Made by a program: the position numbers and the translations under genes
Shown: in pieces, positions 54,481 to 63,222 of the stretch
Position numbering within the stretch: the first letter of the stretch is position 1
Layout: every line of letters starts with the position of its first letter
The notes under the pieces: generated by a model
Told to the model about the DNA's origin: nothing
Database searches by the model: none
Seen by the model: only the letters and a program-made list of their open reading frames with translations
DNA from: Amycolatopsis sp. WQ 127309
Lineage (GTDB): Bacteria > Actinomycetota > Actinomycetes > Mycobacteriales > Pseudonocardiaceae
DNA length: 64,000 bases
Direction of reading: 5' to 3'
NCBI RefSeq assembly: GCF_023023025.1
Contig: NZ_CP095481.1
Span: 1,612,001-1,676,000 of the forward strand

Positions 54481-55725
54481 CTAGACGTCCGTGAAGGCCT
54501 CCTTACCGGCTCTTACGGCCGGTAAGGAGGCCTTCACGGCTTTCAGGCGAGGGGCGGCGAAAGCCGCGAGGACCAGCAGGGCGAGGCCGAAGAGTTCGTA
54601 GGACTCCGTCGCCAGCCACCAGCCCACCGAGGGGGCCGGGCGCGGGGCGAACCACATCGGCCCCCAGATGAACAGCGTCAGGCCGGCCACGACGACCGCG
54701 CCGGCCCACCACGTCACCACGCGGTCGGTGCGCCAGGACCGGACGCCGTAGTACCCGGCCAGCACCAGGATCGGCACGCACCACGTCCAGTGGTGGGTCC
54801 ACGAGATCGGCGACACCAGCAGCCCGCCGAGCGCGCACGCGGTCAGCCCGAGCACCGGCTCGGCCGCCCGGACGATCACCACCGCGACCACCGCCATCAC
54901 GGCGAGCGCGGCCAGCAGCCACACGACGTTCCCGGCGGTTTCCGGCAGGCCCAGCCGTGTCACCAGGCCCTTCAACGACTGGTTGCCGACGTAGTCGACA
55001 CCGCCGATGCGGCCCGCGTCGAAGACGAGCTTCGTCCAGTACGTGAAGGACGCCGACGGCCGGACCAGCCACAGCAGCGCGCCCGCCGCCACGAACCCGG
55101 CGACCACCCGCGCGGCCGACTTGAAGTCGCGGCGGAACAGGAAGTAGACGACGAACACCGCCGGCGTCAGCTTGATCGCCGCGGCCACGCCGATCAGCAG
55201 GCCCTTCGTCCGCCCGCGCTTGCCGGGCAGCAGGACGTCGAGCACCACCAGGACCATGAGCAGCGCGTTGATCTGCCCGAAGCCCAGCGTCGAGCGCACC
55301 GGCTCGAGCAGCGCGCCGGCCAGCTGCGCGACGATCGCGACGAGCGCCGCCACCGCGCGGCCGTGGACCTTCGAGGCGTCGGTCAGCGAGCCGTTGAGCG
55401 TCGCGACGTAGAGGTAGGCGACGACGCCGGTCGCGAGGATCGAGGCGATGCTGACGAGCTTCATCGTCGCCGCGAACGGCAGCAGCGTGCCCGGCAGGAA
55501 CACCGCCGCCGCGAACGGCGTGTAGGTGAACGGCAGCAGGATCTGGTGCGTCGTCGGCACCCAGGCGTCGTAGGGCGAGCCCTGCTGGGCCAGCGCCTTC
55601 GCGCCGCCCAGGTAGACCTCCAGGTCGAGGCCGTCGAACCGCTTCAGCACGAGGACCAGCACCACGGCGGCGATCTCGAGCACGGCGAGCGCCCCCGCCA
55701 GCTTCCGCCCGGACCACTGTGACAC
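54481..55725 (-). CDS. GT87-type polyprenol-phosphate mannosyltransferase (DUF2029)
   Basis: A 414-residue integral membrane glycosyltransferase with about ten segments. The catalytic-type acidic region is LEVYLGGAKALAQQGSPYDA near residue 30, and later conserved loops are GFGQINALLMVLVVLD near 155, AAIKLTPAVFVVYFL near 185 and SPISWTHHWTW near 300. Family members use polyprenyl-phospho-mannose to build lipoarabinomannan or related glycolipids. GTG at 55725 follows GAGGGGG. The last residues (about 396-412) are encoded by an inverted repeat, so the C-terminal tail AVKASLPAVRAGKEAFTDV is derived from a repeat element. Confidence 0.87.
   Translation of the reverse strand: MSQWSGRKLAGALAVLEIAAVVLVLVLKRFDGLDLEVYLGGAKALAQQGSPYDAWVPTTHQILLPFTYTPFAAAVFLPGTLLPFAATMKLVSIASILATGVVAYLYVATLNGSLTDASKVHGRAVAALVAIVAQLAGALLEPVRSTLGFGQINALLMVLVVLDVLLPGKRGRTKGLLIGVAAAIKLTPAVFVVYFLFRRDFKSAARVVAGFVAAGALLWLVRPSASFTYWTKLVFDAGRIGGVDYVGNQSLKGLVTRLGLPETAGNVVWLLAALAVMAVVAVVIVRAAEPVLGLTACALGGLLVSPISWTHHWTWCVPILVLAGYYGVRSWRTDRVVTWWAGAVVVAGLTLFIWGPMWFAPRPAPSVGWWLATESYELFGLALLVLAAFAAPRLKAVKASLPAVRAGKEAFTDV
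54489..54539. repeat. Perfect 22-bp inverted repeat inside a gene end (family A copy 3)
   Basis: CCGTGAAGGCCTCCTTACCG plus two bases is mirrored perfectly after TCTTACG. It lies 9 bp beyond serC, as a terminator would, but the convergent glycosyltransferase gene reads through it completely and stops just after. Confidence 0.87.
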
Positions 55726-55771
55726 GCATCCCCCTCGAGCCGGTCTCCGACCGGCCGAGATTACCGGGCGC

Positions 55772-57298
55772 TCAGCAGCAGCCACGCACCGGCAAGCCCA
55801 CTGACCTGCTGTTCGCGCTCGCCAGCGGCTGCTTCGCCGCCGTCTCGGCGTCCGCCAGCATCCGGGTCAGGCGGGCCCGGTCGAGCACGCGGCCCGCGGT
55901 GACGACGGTGTCGATCCGGCGGACCGCGCGGATGTCGGTGAGCGGGTTCGCGTCGAGCAGCACCACGTCGGCGACCTTGCCGGGGGTGATCGTGCCCGCG
56001 GTGGCCGACCGGCCGAGGAACCGCGCGGCGTCGCGCGTCACCGTCTGCAGCGCCTGCCGCGGCGACAGCCCGGCCTGGACCAGGTAGCCGAGCTCGTCGT
56101 GCAGGCTGAAGCCCGGGAAGACGTACGGGTTCAGGCAGTCGGTGCCGCCGAGGACCCCCAGCCCGGCCCGGTGCGCGGCGCCGACGAGCCGCAGCTGCGC
56201 CTCGAAGTACGCGTTCTGCTGGTCGACCTGCTCGGCCGTGGCCGGCGTGAACATCGGGAGCCGGTCGGTCCAGTAGTCGACGATGTCCTGCGAGACGTAC
56301 TTGAGCCGCGGGTCGTGCGCGTAGGTTTCGACCGGGCTCGACATCACGCGGTTGACGGTGAACGTCGGGCTCACCCAGTTGTCCAGCGCCTTGAGCTGGG
56401 CGAAGTGGCGCTCCGCGGTGGCCGGGTCGTAGGTCTGGGCCGCCTGCCGGTCGAGATCACGGGCGAGGTTGAAGAAGTCGCGCTTCGCGTCCGGGTCGAA
56501 CGGCGTCGCGTCGAGGCGGGCCAGGAACTCGTCCCGGCGCCGGGACGTGGCGATGGACAGGCCGAAGAGGTGCTCGAAGGTGCGCTGCCCGGCCCTCGCG
56601 GCCTCGACCTGGCGCAGCCGGTACGGCCAGTGCCCGGCGAACGACAGGCCGACGCGGCGGCACTCGTCGGCGATCGCCAGGAACACGTCCTTCGGCAGGT
56701 AGAAGTAGACCTTGACGAAGTCGGAGCCCTGCTCGACGGCGGTCCGGACGGCCGCGCGCCCCTCTTCGGGGGTCGCCACCTGCGTGATCGGCGGGCCGAG
56801 CAGGCTGACCGGGCCGTCGAGGATCGAGCTGGCGAGCACCACCCGGGGGCCGAGCAGCTCGCCGCGCACGATCTTGTCGCGGGTGGCGCGGTTCTCGTCG
56901 TAGCCCTGCATCTCGCGGATGCCGGTGACACCGTTGGCCAGGAACAGCGGCGGCCACAGCTTTTCGTAGTCGATGCCGTGGGCGTGCATGTCCCAGAGGC
57001 CGGGGATCAGGTACCGGCCGCGGCCGTCGACGATCCGGGCGCCCGCGTGGTGCGGCAGCTCGGCCGCCGGGCCGACCCAGGCGATCCGGTCCCCGACCAG
57101 CACGACCGCGGAGTTCGGCCGGGCCGGGGCGTCGGTGCCGTCGACGACGGTGGCGCCGAGCACGACGACGACGTCCGTGCCGGCCGCGGCGGCTTCCTGG
57201 GCGAAGAGCGCGGGCGCGACACCCGCGGCGGCGAGGCCCGCGCCGGCCGTCGCCAGCCAGCGGAGGAAATCACGTCTGTTCGCCTCGACGCGCACCAC
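55772..57298 (-). CDS. Tat-exported amidohydrolase
   Basis: A 508-residue amidohydrolase-superfamily enzyme. The start GTG at 57298 follows GAAGGGG by 8 bp and gives an N-terminus with the twin-arginine motif NRRDFLRWLATAGAGLAAAG, so it is exported folded with its metals. Metal-binding features are GLWDMHAHGIDY near 103, VKVYFYLPKD near 200, FAGHWPYRLR near 220, FEHLFGLS near 243 and LGGTDCLNPY near 405. The closing ITPGKVADVVLLDANPL is typical. The substrate is not identifiable; imidazolonepropionase-like and prolidase-like enzymes share this layout. A longer upstream frame is probably not translated. Confidence 0.85.
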   Translation of the reverse strand: MVRVEANRRDFLRWLATAGAGLAAAGVAPALFAQEAAAAGTDVVVVLGATVVDGTDAPARPNSAVVLVGDRIAWVGPAAELPHHAGARIVDGRGRYLIPGLWDMHAHGIDYEKLWPPLFLANGVTGIREMQGYDENRATRDKIVRGELLGPRVVLASSILDGPVSLLGPPITQVATPEEGRAAVRTAVEQGSDFVKVYFYLPKDVFLAIADECRRVGLSFAGHWPYRLRQVEAARAGQRTFEHLFGLSIATSRRRDEFLARLDATPFDPDAKRDFFNLARDLDRQAAQTYDPATAERHFAQLKALDNWVSPTFTVNRVMSSPVETYAHDPRLKYVSQDIVDYWTDRLPMFTPATAEQVDQQNAYFEAQLRLVGAAHRAGLGVLGGTDCLNPYVFPGFSLHDELGYLVQAGLSPRQALQTVTRDAARFLGRSATAGTITPGKVADVVLLDANPLTDIRAVRRIDTVVTAGRVLDRARLTRMLADAETAAKQPLASANSRSVGLPVRGCC

Positions 57299-57415
57299 GG
57301 CAGCCGCCCCTTCGATCAACGGATTTGATCGATATTCAACGCCGCGAGCCACAGTCGGGGAATCTTCCACGGTGCTCAATTCCGGTGCAGGGCACACCCG
57401 AAGGTGCGGCCGAAG

Positions 57416-57468
57416 CGCCACTTTCGTACCAAAAGTGACCCGAAGGCACTTTTGGTACGAAAGTGGCG
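57416..57468. repeat. 22-bp inverted repeat, terminator-like (family E)
   Basis: Arms reading GCCACTTTCGTACCAAAAGT plus flanks pair perfectly over 22 bp around a 9-base loop. It ends 2 bp before the stop codon of the MacB-type permease gene on the minus strand and lies about 120 bp before the next gene's start, so it probably terminates the efflux operon. Confidence 0.82.
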
Positions 57469-57470
57469 GC

Positions 57471-58685
57471 TCAGGCGAGCGCCCGCGTCGGGGCGAGCCG
57501 CGCCGCGCGGACCGCCGGGTAGGCCCCGGCGACCGCCCCGACCAGTGCCGCGACGCCGACCCCGCCGGCCAGCGCGCCGACCGGCAGCACGGCCGGCCAG
57601 CCCTGGCTCAGCGCGTACCCCGCGGTCACCAGCACCCCGGTCACGACCCCGGCCAGCCCGCCGAGCCCGGACAGCAGCACCGATTCGGCCAGGAACTGCC
57701 CGCGCACCTGGCGTTTCGTGGCCCCCAGCGCGCGGCGCAGGCCGATCTCGCGCCGCCGTTCCAGCACCGAGATGACCATCGTGTTCGCCACCCCGACGCC
57801 GCCGACGAGCAGCGCGACCCCGCCGAGGCCGAGGAACAGCGCGCTGTAGGTGTTGTCGGTGAGCTTCTGCGCGGCGAGCGCGTCCGACGGGCGGCGGACC
57901 TCGACCTCGTTGGGCGCCTGCGGGTTCAGCGTCGCGCCCAGCACCGACCGCACACCGTCCACTTCGGACTCGTTCGCGCGGACGTACACCGTGGACGGGT
58001 GGCCGTCGAAGCCGAGGAGCCGCTCCGCGACGTCCCAGCCGACCAGCGCCGACCGCTCGATCTCCGGCGCCAGCGGCATCGGCCCGAGGATCCCGACGAC
58101 GGTGAACCACTGCGTGCCGATCAGCACCTGCGGTGGCCGCACCGGGTCGACGTGGTCGATGCCGAGCCGCGCGGCGGCCTGCGACCCGAGCACCGTCACC
58201 GGGTAGTTCCGGTTGCCCGGGGCCAGGAACGCCCCCGATCGGACCTTCCCGCCCAGCACCCCGAGCAGGTCCGGTCGCGCCGCGAAGACGCCGAGCCCGG
58301 ACGTCTCGTCGACCGGGATCTTGTCGCTGCGCCGCACGCTGGCCGACGTCGTCCCGGTGCCGGTCGCGGCGGTCACCGGCGCGATCCGCTTGGCCATCGC
58401 GACGGCGTCGTCCGGCAGGGTCGCGTTGTCCCCGAACAACGTCTGGCCCGGCCCGGCGGTGAGCAGGTTGGTGCCGAGCGCGGCCAGCCGGTCGTGCAGG
58501 GCCTGCGCGCCGGACGCCGGGATCGCGAGCACCGCCACCATCGCCGCGACGCCGATCGCGATGCCCAGCGCGGAAAGCACGGCACGCACCGGGCGCGTCC
58601 GCATGCCGTGGGCGCCGAGCGCGACGACGTCCGGTGGCTTGAGCCGGGCCGGCTCGGGCAGCTGGACCTCGGGTGGGGCGATCAC
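57471..58685 (-). CDS. MacB/FtsX-type ABC permease
   Basis: A 404-residue permease with the MacB layout: one N-terminal membrane segment near 40-60 ([20 protein letters not shown]), a large extracytoplasmic MacB_PCD domain (residues 65-270) and three C-terminal segments (285-310, 335-360, 370-395). The cytoplasmic motif [20 protein letters not shown] near 310 is diagnostic of the FtsX group. GTG at 58685 overlaps the ATPase stop. With the ATPase, adaptor and lipoprotein it forms an efflux or envelope-signalling system. Confidence 0.9.
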   Translation of the reverse strand: MIAPPEVQLPEPARLKPPDVVALGAHGMRTRPVRAVLSALGIAIGVAAMVAVLAIPASGAQALHDRLAALGTNLLTAGPGQTLFGDNATLPDDAVAMAKRIAPVTAATGTGTTSASVRRSDKIPVDETSGLGVFAARPDLLGVLGGKVRSGAFLAPGNRNYPVTVLGSQAAARLGIDHVDPVRPPQVLIGTQWFTVVGILGPMPLAPEIERSALVGWDVAERLLGFDGHPSTVYVRANESEVDGVRSVLGATLNPQAPNEVEVRRPSDALAAQKLTDNTYSALFLGLGGVALLVGGVGVANTMVISVLERRREIGLRRALGATKRQVRGQFLAESVLLSGLGGLAGVVTGVLVTAGYALSQGWPAVLPVGALAGGVGVAALVGAVAGAYPAVRAARLAPTRALA

Positions 58686-59368
58686 CGCGCACCCACCAGA
58701 CCGGTGTCGAGCCGCAGGTGCCCGTCGAGCAGCTCGATCCGGCGCGGCATGCCCGCGGCGATCTCCCGGTCGTGGGTGATCACCACGATCGTCGTGCCGT
58801 CGGCGGACAGCTCGCCGAGCAGCGCGAGCACGGCCGCGCCGGTGCCGGTGTCGAGGTTGCCGGTCGGCTCGTCGGCCAGCAGGATCGCCGGGTCGTTGAC
58901 GACGGCCCTGGCGATCACGACGCGCTGGCGTTCCCCGCCGGACAGCTCGCCGGGCCGGTGCCACGCCCGGTGCCCCAGCCCGACGCGGTCGAGCGCCTCC
59001 CGGGCCCGCGTGCGCCGCTGCCGCCGCGGCACCCCGGCGTAGAGCAGGCCGGTGCACACGTTGTCCACCGCACTCATCCCTTCGTCGAGGAAGAACTGCT
59101 GGAACACGAACCCGATCCAGCGCGACCGCAGCGCCGAGACCTTCCGGTCGGACAGCACGGCGACGTCGTGGCCGCGCAGCTCGACGCGGCCGGTGGACGG
59201 CCGGTCGAGCGTGCCCATCAGGTGCAGCAGCGTGGACTTCCCGGACCCGGACGGCCCGACGATCGCCACCATCTCGCCGTCTTCCAGGCTCAGCGAGACG
59301 CCGTCGAGCGCGGCGACGCCGCCGGGGTAGGCGCGCGTGACCTCGTGCACGCGCAGGACGGGTGTCAC
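58682..59368 (-). CDS. MacB/LolD-type ABC ATPase
   Basis: A 228-residue ATPase. Walker A is [15 protein letters not shown] near residue 38, the Q-loop is FVFQQFFL near 88, the signature [14 protein letters not shown] near 140, Walker [13 protein letters not shown] near 161 and the His switch [10 protein letters not shown] near 195. ADEPTGNLD is the standard sequence of the LolD/MacB group. GTG at 59368 overlaps the adaptor's stop, and its stop overlaps the permease start. The arrangement implies a fixed stoichiometry for the complex. Confidence 0.93.
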   Translation of the reverse strand: MTPVLRVHEVTRAYPGGVAALDGVSLSLEDGEMVAIVGPSGSGKSTLLHLMGTLDRPSTGRVELRGHDVAVLSDRKVSALRSRWIGFVFQQFFLDEGMSAVDNVCTGLLYAGVPRRQRRTRAREALDRVGLGHRAWHRPGELSGGERQRVVIARAVVNDPAILLADEPTGNLDTGTGAAVLALLGELSADGTTIVVITHDREIAAGMPRRIELLDGHLRLDTGLVGAR

Positions 59369-60459
59369 GACGTCGTCACCACCCGCATGCCCGCGGTCAG
59401 GCCGTTGCCGCTGACCTCGACCTTGCCGCCGCTGAACAGTCCCGTTCGGACGGCGACGAGCCGGCGCTTGCCGTTCTCGTCGACCTCGACGGCGTAACCG
59501 CCTTCGGCGAGCGCGAGCAGCGCGCCGACCGGCACCGCGAGCACGCCGGAGTGGACGTCCTTGGTGAACCGGACGGTCGCCGGGGCCGAGTCGAGCGTGC
59601 CGGCCACGGCCGGGTCGTCGAGCTGGACGGTCACGGTGATCTTGGGCTTGCCGTCGTCCTGGCCCGCGCCGTCCTTGCCCTCGACCGCGGACTTCCCGAC
59701 GTCGGTGATCGTGCCCGTCGACGTCTTCCCGTTGATCGTCACGGACGCCTTCGCGCCCTGCTGGGCGAGGTCCTGCTTGGCCGCGTCGAGCTTGACCTGC
59801 ACCGAGCGGACGGTGCCGCTGGTCTTGAGCACCTCGCCCTGGGCCGGCGAGCCGAGCTTGGCCGACACCGCCGACACGCGCAGCTCCCCCGCCGCGAGGA
59901 CGACGTCGCCCTGGCCGAACGCGCCGGTCTGGTCCAGCCCCAGCGCCTTCTGCCACTTCTTCAGCGCGGCCGCCGTCGCCGACGTGAACTTCTTGTCCGG
60001 CGTGCCGAACCCGCCGTACCCGCAGGCCTTGAGGTTCTCCTCGAGCTGCTTGACGTCGGCGCCGTCGGCCGCGCCCGCGGCGAGGTCGCGGTAGAACGGC
60101 AGCGTGCCGTAGAACAGCGGCACCGGCTTGGCGTCGACGCCGTACACCGCCTTGCAGCGGGTGAGGGTCGCGCCGGCGTCGGGCAGCGACGTGACGGTGC
60201 CGGGCTTGCGGCCGGCCACCGAGGACTCCTCGCCGTAGCCGAGGGTGCCGTCGGCCTCCTCCTCTTCGCTGAGGTCGGTCTTGGCCACCTCCGCCGTCTC
60301 GACGGACGGCGGGGCGGCCTCCTGCACCGAGGTGGCGGAGGAGACGCGGGTGAGGATCACGGCGGAACCGGTGCCCACCACCACGACGAGCACCGCCGCG
60401 GCGATGAACCAGCGCGCCCGGCCCCGGCGTCGCGGCCGGGATTCGGTCATCTCGGTCAT
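59365..60459 (-). CDS. Membrane-anchored efflux adaptor with peptidoglycan-binding domain
   Basis: A 364-residue HlyD/MacA-like adaptor. After a basic N-terminus, a single segment [20 protein letters not shown] (residues 17-37) anchors it. Residues 140-185 form a PG_binding_1-like repeat ([20 protein letters not shown] then [18 protein letters not shown]), inserted where Gram-negative adaptors have a hairpin. The C-terminal beta-barrel region includes [20 protein letters not shown] and ends AGMRVVTTS. The ATG at 60459 overlaps the lipoprotein stop. It probably connects the pump to the cell wall. Confidence 0.88.
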   Translation of the reverse strand: MTEMTESRPRRRGRARWFIAAAVLVVVVGTGSAVILTRVSSATSVQEAAPPSVETAEVAKTDLSEEEEADGTLGYGEESSVAGRKPGTVTSLPDAGATLTRCKAVYGVDAKPVPLFYGTLPFYRDLAAGAADGADVKQLEENLKACGYGGFGTPDKKFTSATAAALKKWQKALGLDQTGAFGQGDVVLAAGELRVSAVSAKLGSPAQGEVLKTSGTVRSVQVKLDAAKQDLAQQGAKASVTINGKTSTGTITDVGKSAVEGKDGAGQDDGKPKITVTVQLDDPAVAGTLDSAPATVRFTKDVHSGVLAVPVGALLALAEGGYAVEVDENGKRRLVAVRTGLFSGGKVEVSGNGLTAGMRVVTTS

Positions 60460-60998
60460 TGGGCGGGTGCCCCCCGTTCCGCGTGCGTGGACATGCCGAG
60501 CCCGCACGCCTTCGCGGCGGCCTCGAACTTCGACGGGTCGTCGCCCGGGCCACCCAGCCGGGTCGTGCCCTTGCCCGCCGGATCGGGGTCGGGCATGTCG
60601 ATGCCGTGGTCCCGCATGCACTTCGCGTCCTTGCGCATCTTGTCCAGCTGTTCGGGGCTCGGCGGCTTCATCTCGCCGCCGTTGGGCATGAGGCTCTTGC
60701 AGGCGCTCTGCGCCGCTTCGAACTTCCCCGCGTCCTTGGCGTCGCCCCCGAGCGCCACCGCCATCCCACCGTCGCCGGCCGGCTTGGGGTCGGGCATGTC
60801 GACGCCGTGCTCGCGCATGCACTTGGCGAAGTCGCGCATCTTGTCTTCGTCGCTCTTGTTGTCCGCGGCCTTGGCCGGGGCCGACGAGGACGGCCCCGAG
60901 ATCGAGGCCACCTTCGACCCGTCGTCCGGCTTGGCCCCGCACCCCGCGAGCAGCACCGCGGCGCCGATCGCCGCGATGACCGTCAGGCGTGTTCGCAT
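60456..60998 (-). CDS. Lipoprotein with duplicated CMRxHG motif, efflux-operon associated
   Basis: A 180-residue lipoprotein with signal [20 protein letters not shown] and a lipobox LLAGC. The mature part holds two copies of one unit: [15 protein letters not shown] with FEAAQSAC about 35 residues later, and [17 protein letters not shown] with FEAAAKAC. The two Cys in each unit probably form a disulphide. Such proteins are commonly next to adaptor-MacB-type efflux genes in actinomycetes, but their function is unknown. It is the first gene of the operon, coupled to the adaptor by ATGA. Confidence 0.85.
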   Translation of the reverse strand: MRTRLTVIAAIGAAVLLAGCGAKPDDGSKVASISGPSSSAPAKAADNKSDEDKMRDFAKCMREHGVDMPDPKPAGDGGMAVALGGDAKDAGKFEAAQSACKSLMPNGGEMKPPSPEQLDKMRKDAKCMRDHGIDMPDPDPAGKGTTRLGGPGDDPSKFEAAAKACGLGMSTHAERGAPAQ

Positions 60999-61058
60999 CG
61001 CTCGCTCCTTTCCTCCGGTTCGGTCGTCAGGTCTACGGATCGGGGGATTCCGGCGCGC

Positions 61059-61087
61059 TAAGCGAAGTCGCTTATGCGGGGCTTATG
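61059..61087. promoter_or_regulatory. Candidate OmpR-type regulator binding site between divergent operons
   Basis: TAAGCG-AAGT-CGCTTA (61059-61074) is an inverted repeat, and GCTTATG recurs at 61070 and 61081, an 11-bp period typical of OmpR-family tandem sites. It lies in the 112-bp gap between the efflux operon and the two-component genes, 24 bp before the regulator's GTG. Confidence 0.55.
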
Positions 61088-61110
61088 GCCCGCCTGGGCA
61101 GACTGGGCGG

Positions 61111-61773
61111 GTGCGTGTGCTGGTGGTGGAGGACGAGCGGCTGCTCGCCGACTCGGTCGCGGAGGGGCTTCGCCGCTTCGCGATGGCCGTCGACGTCTGT
61201 TACGACGGCGAACAGGCCCTCGAACGGGTCGGGGTGCACGGCTACGACGTCGTCGTCCTCGACCGCGACCTGCCCAAGGTGCACGGTGACCAGGTGTGCG
61301 CCGCGGTCGTCGCGGCGGGCGGGGAGGCGCGGGTGCTGATGCTGACGGCCGCCGCCGACGTCACCGACCGGGTCGCCGGGCTGGGCCTGGGCGCCGACGA
61401 CTACCTGACCAAGCCGTTCGCGTTCGCCGAGCTGGTCGCCCGGGTGCAGGCGCTGTCGCGGCGCGCGCGGCCCGCGTTGCCGCCGGTGCTGCAGCGCGAC
61501 GGCGTCGTGCTGGACCTGCCGCGCCACCAGGCCGCGCGCGACGGCCGGTTCCTGCAGCTCTCGCCGAAGGAGTTCGCCGTGCTGGAAGTGCTGATGCGGG
61601 CCGAGGGCACGGTGGTGAGCGCCGAGGATCTGCTGGACAAGGCGTGGGACGAGCACGCGGACCCGTTCACCAACGCGGTGCGCGTCGCGGTGATGACGTT
61701 GCGCCGCAAGCTCGGCGACCCGCCGGTGATCGAGACGCTGCCCGGCGCCGGCTACCGGTTCGGCACCCCGTGA
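61111..61773 (+). CDS. OmpR/PhoB-family response regulator
   Basis: A 220-residue regulator. Receiver features are VLVVEDERLLADSVAEGL, the phospho-acceptor Asp in VVVLDRDLPKVHGD near residue 51 and the Lys in YLTKPFAFAELVARV near 101. The winged-helix domain is at 130-220, with LQLSPKEFAVLEVLMRAEG and a closing LRRKLGDPPVIETLPGAGYR. GTG at 61111 opens directly with the first receiver strand. It is coupled to its kinase (GTGA) and diverges from the efflux operon that it probably controls. Confidence 0.93.
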   Translation: MRVLVVEDERLLADSVAEGLRRFAMAVDVCYDGEQALERVGVHGYDVVVLDRDLPKVHGDQVCAAVVAAGGEARVLMLTAAADVTDRVAGLGLGADDYLTKPFAFAELVARVQALSRRARPALPPVLQRDGVVLDLPRHQAARDGRFLQLSPKEFAVLEVLMRAEGTVVSAEDLLDKAWDEHADPFTNAVRVAVMTLRRKLGDPPVIETLPGAGYRFGTP

Positions 61774-62921
61774 ACGCGCTGTCCGTCCGGACCAAGCTGA
61801 CCGCCTGGTACGGCGGGCTGTTCCTGCTGGCCGGGCTGGTCCTGGTCGTCATCGACTACCTGCTGGTGCAGGGCACGCTGCCCGATCCGGCCCGGTTCGC
61901 GACGGCGTCGCTCGGCTCGGCCGCCGACACGGTGTACGGCGTCCCGGACAACACGGTCCAGGCGCCCGCCGGGATGGCCGTGCGCCTGGTCAGCGGCTCG
62001 CTGGACGAATACCGCTCCTCGACGCTGTCCACCCTGGTCGTCAACTCGGCGATCGCGCTCGTGGCGACGGCCGCGCTCGCCGTCCTGTTCGGCTGGCTGA
62101 TGGCCGGGCGGGCGCTGCGGCCGCTGCACGACATCACCTCGGCCGCGCGCCGGCTCGAAGCGGGCAAGCTCGACCGGCGGATCAACCTCGAAGGCCCACC
62201 CGACGAGCTGAAGGAGCTGGCCGACACCTTCGACGGCATGCTCGACCGGCTCGCGGAGTCGTTCGACAGCCAGAAGCGGTTCGTCGCGAACGCCTCCCAC
62301 GAGCTGCGGACGCCGCTGGCCGTGCAGCGGACGTTGATCGAGGTCGCGATGGCCGACCCCGACGTCGCGCCCGACCTGCGGAAGCTCGGCACGCACCTGC
62401 TCCACACCAACGAGCGCAGCGAGCGGATGATCGAGGGCCTGCTGATCCTGGCCCGCAGCGACCGCGGCCTGACCGCGCGCACGCCGGTCCGCCTCGACCA
62501 GGTCGTCGCGGCGGTCGTCCGGGCCACCGCGGCCCAGGCGGAGTCGGCGGGCGTCAAGGTGGAGACCCGCTTCCGGCCGCGCACGGTGGCGGGCGACCCG
62601 GTGCTGCTGGAGCGGCTGGTGACGAACCTGGTGGTCAACGCGATCACGTACAACACCAGCGGCGGCTGGGTCTACGTCGAAGTCCGCCGCGACCCGGCCC
62701 TGGAGGTCCGCAACTCGGGCGCGGTGGTCCCGCCGGAAGCCGTGCCGACGCTCTTCGAGCCGTTCCGCAGGGTGGCCGGCGCCGAGCGGACCGGCGACAC
62801 GCGCAACGCCGGGCTCGGGCTCTCGATCGTCCGTTCGGTCGCCCACGCCCACGGCGGCACCGCCGAGGCCCAGCCGGGCAAGCGCGGCGGGCTCACCGTG
62901 ACCGTCCGGCTGCCGTCCTGA
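61770..62921 (+). CDS. Sensor histidine kinase partner of the OmpR-type regulator
   Basis: A 383-residue kinase with membrane segments near 13-35 and 85-110 and a short extracytoplasmic loop of about 50 residues between them. The HAMP domain is GRALRPLHDITSAARRLEAG near 112. The phospho-acceptor motif is NASHELRTPLAVQRTLIEVA near 174 and the ATPase domain has NLVVNAITYN near 290 and GLGLSIVRSVAHAHGG near 350. The short sensor loop suits detection of membrane or cell-wall stress, consistent with the linked efflux operon. Its N- and G-boxes are complete, so it should be active. Confidence 0.92.
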   Translation: MNALSVRTKLTAWYGGLFLLAGLVLVVIDYLLVQGTLPDPARFATASLGSAADTVYGVPDNTVQAPAGMAVRLVSGSLDEYRSSTLSTLVVNSAIALVATAALAVLFGWLMAGRALRPLHDITSAARRLEAGKLDRRINLEGPPDELKELADTFDGMLDRLAESFDSQKRFVANASHELRTPLAVQRTLIEVAMADPDVAPDLRKLGTHLLHTNERSERMIEGLLILARSDRGLTARTPVRLDQVVAAVVRATAAQAESAGVKVETRFRPRTVAGDPVLLERLVTNLVVNAITYNTSGGWVYVEVRRDPALEVRNSGAVVPPEAVPTLFEPFRRVAGAERTGDTRNAGLGLSIVRSVAHAHGGTAEAQPGKRGGLTVTVRLPS

Positions 62922-63222
62922 GCGGGAACCTCACGACGTCCCACGCGTCCCACTAGTCACACCAGTCCCAGAAACCACAGGGCCCAGCGGACTGGGCCAG
63001 TCGGAGGAGATTTTGCCGGAACACGCCGAAGCGATCCACTCGATCGTGACTTTGCGTGGTCGGCGTGTCACACGATCGCCGCTGACCTGGGCACGGATGA
63101 TGCGAGAGTCACAAGATGAACAGTGGTCCTTTGGGTGATGACTCGGCGCGCCTCGCACGTCAAGCCGACGCGCCGTTCTAACGTGGGCACCCACAACGGT
63201 GAAGCATCGGGGAAGGCGAACA
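62922..63222. other. 301-bp gap before sepH
   Basis: A short hairpin GGCCCAG-CGGA-CTGGGCC lies at 62981-62998, about 60 bp after the kinase stop, and may end that operon. The second half should carry the sepH promoter; I see no confident -10/-35 pair. No coding pattern is visible. Confidence 0.5.
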
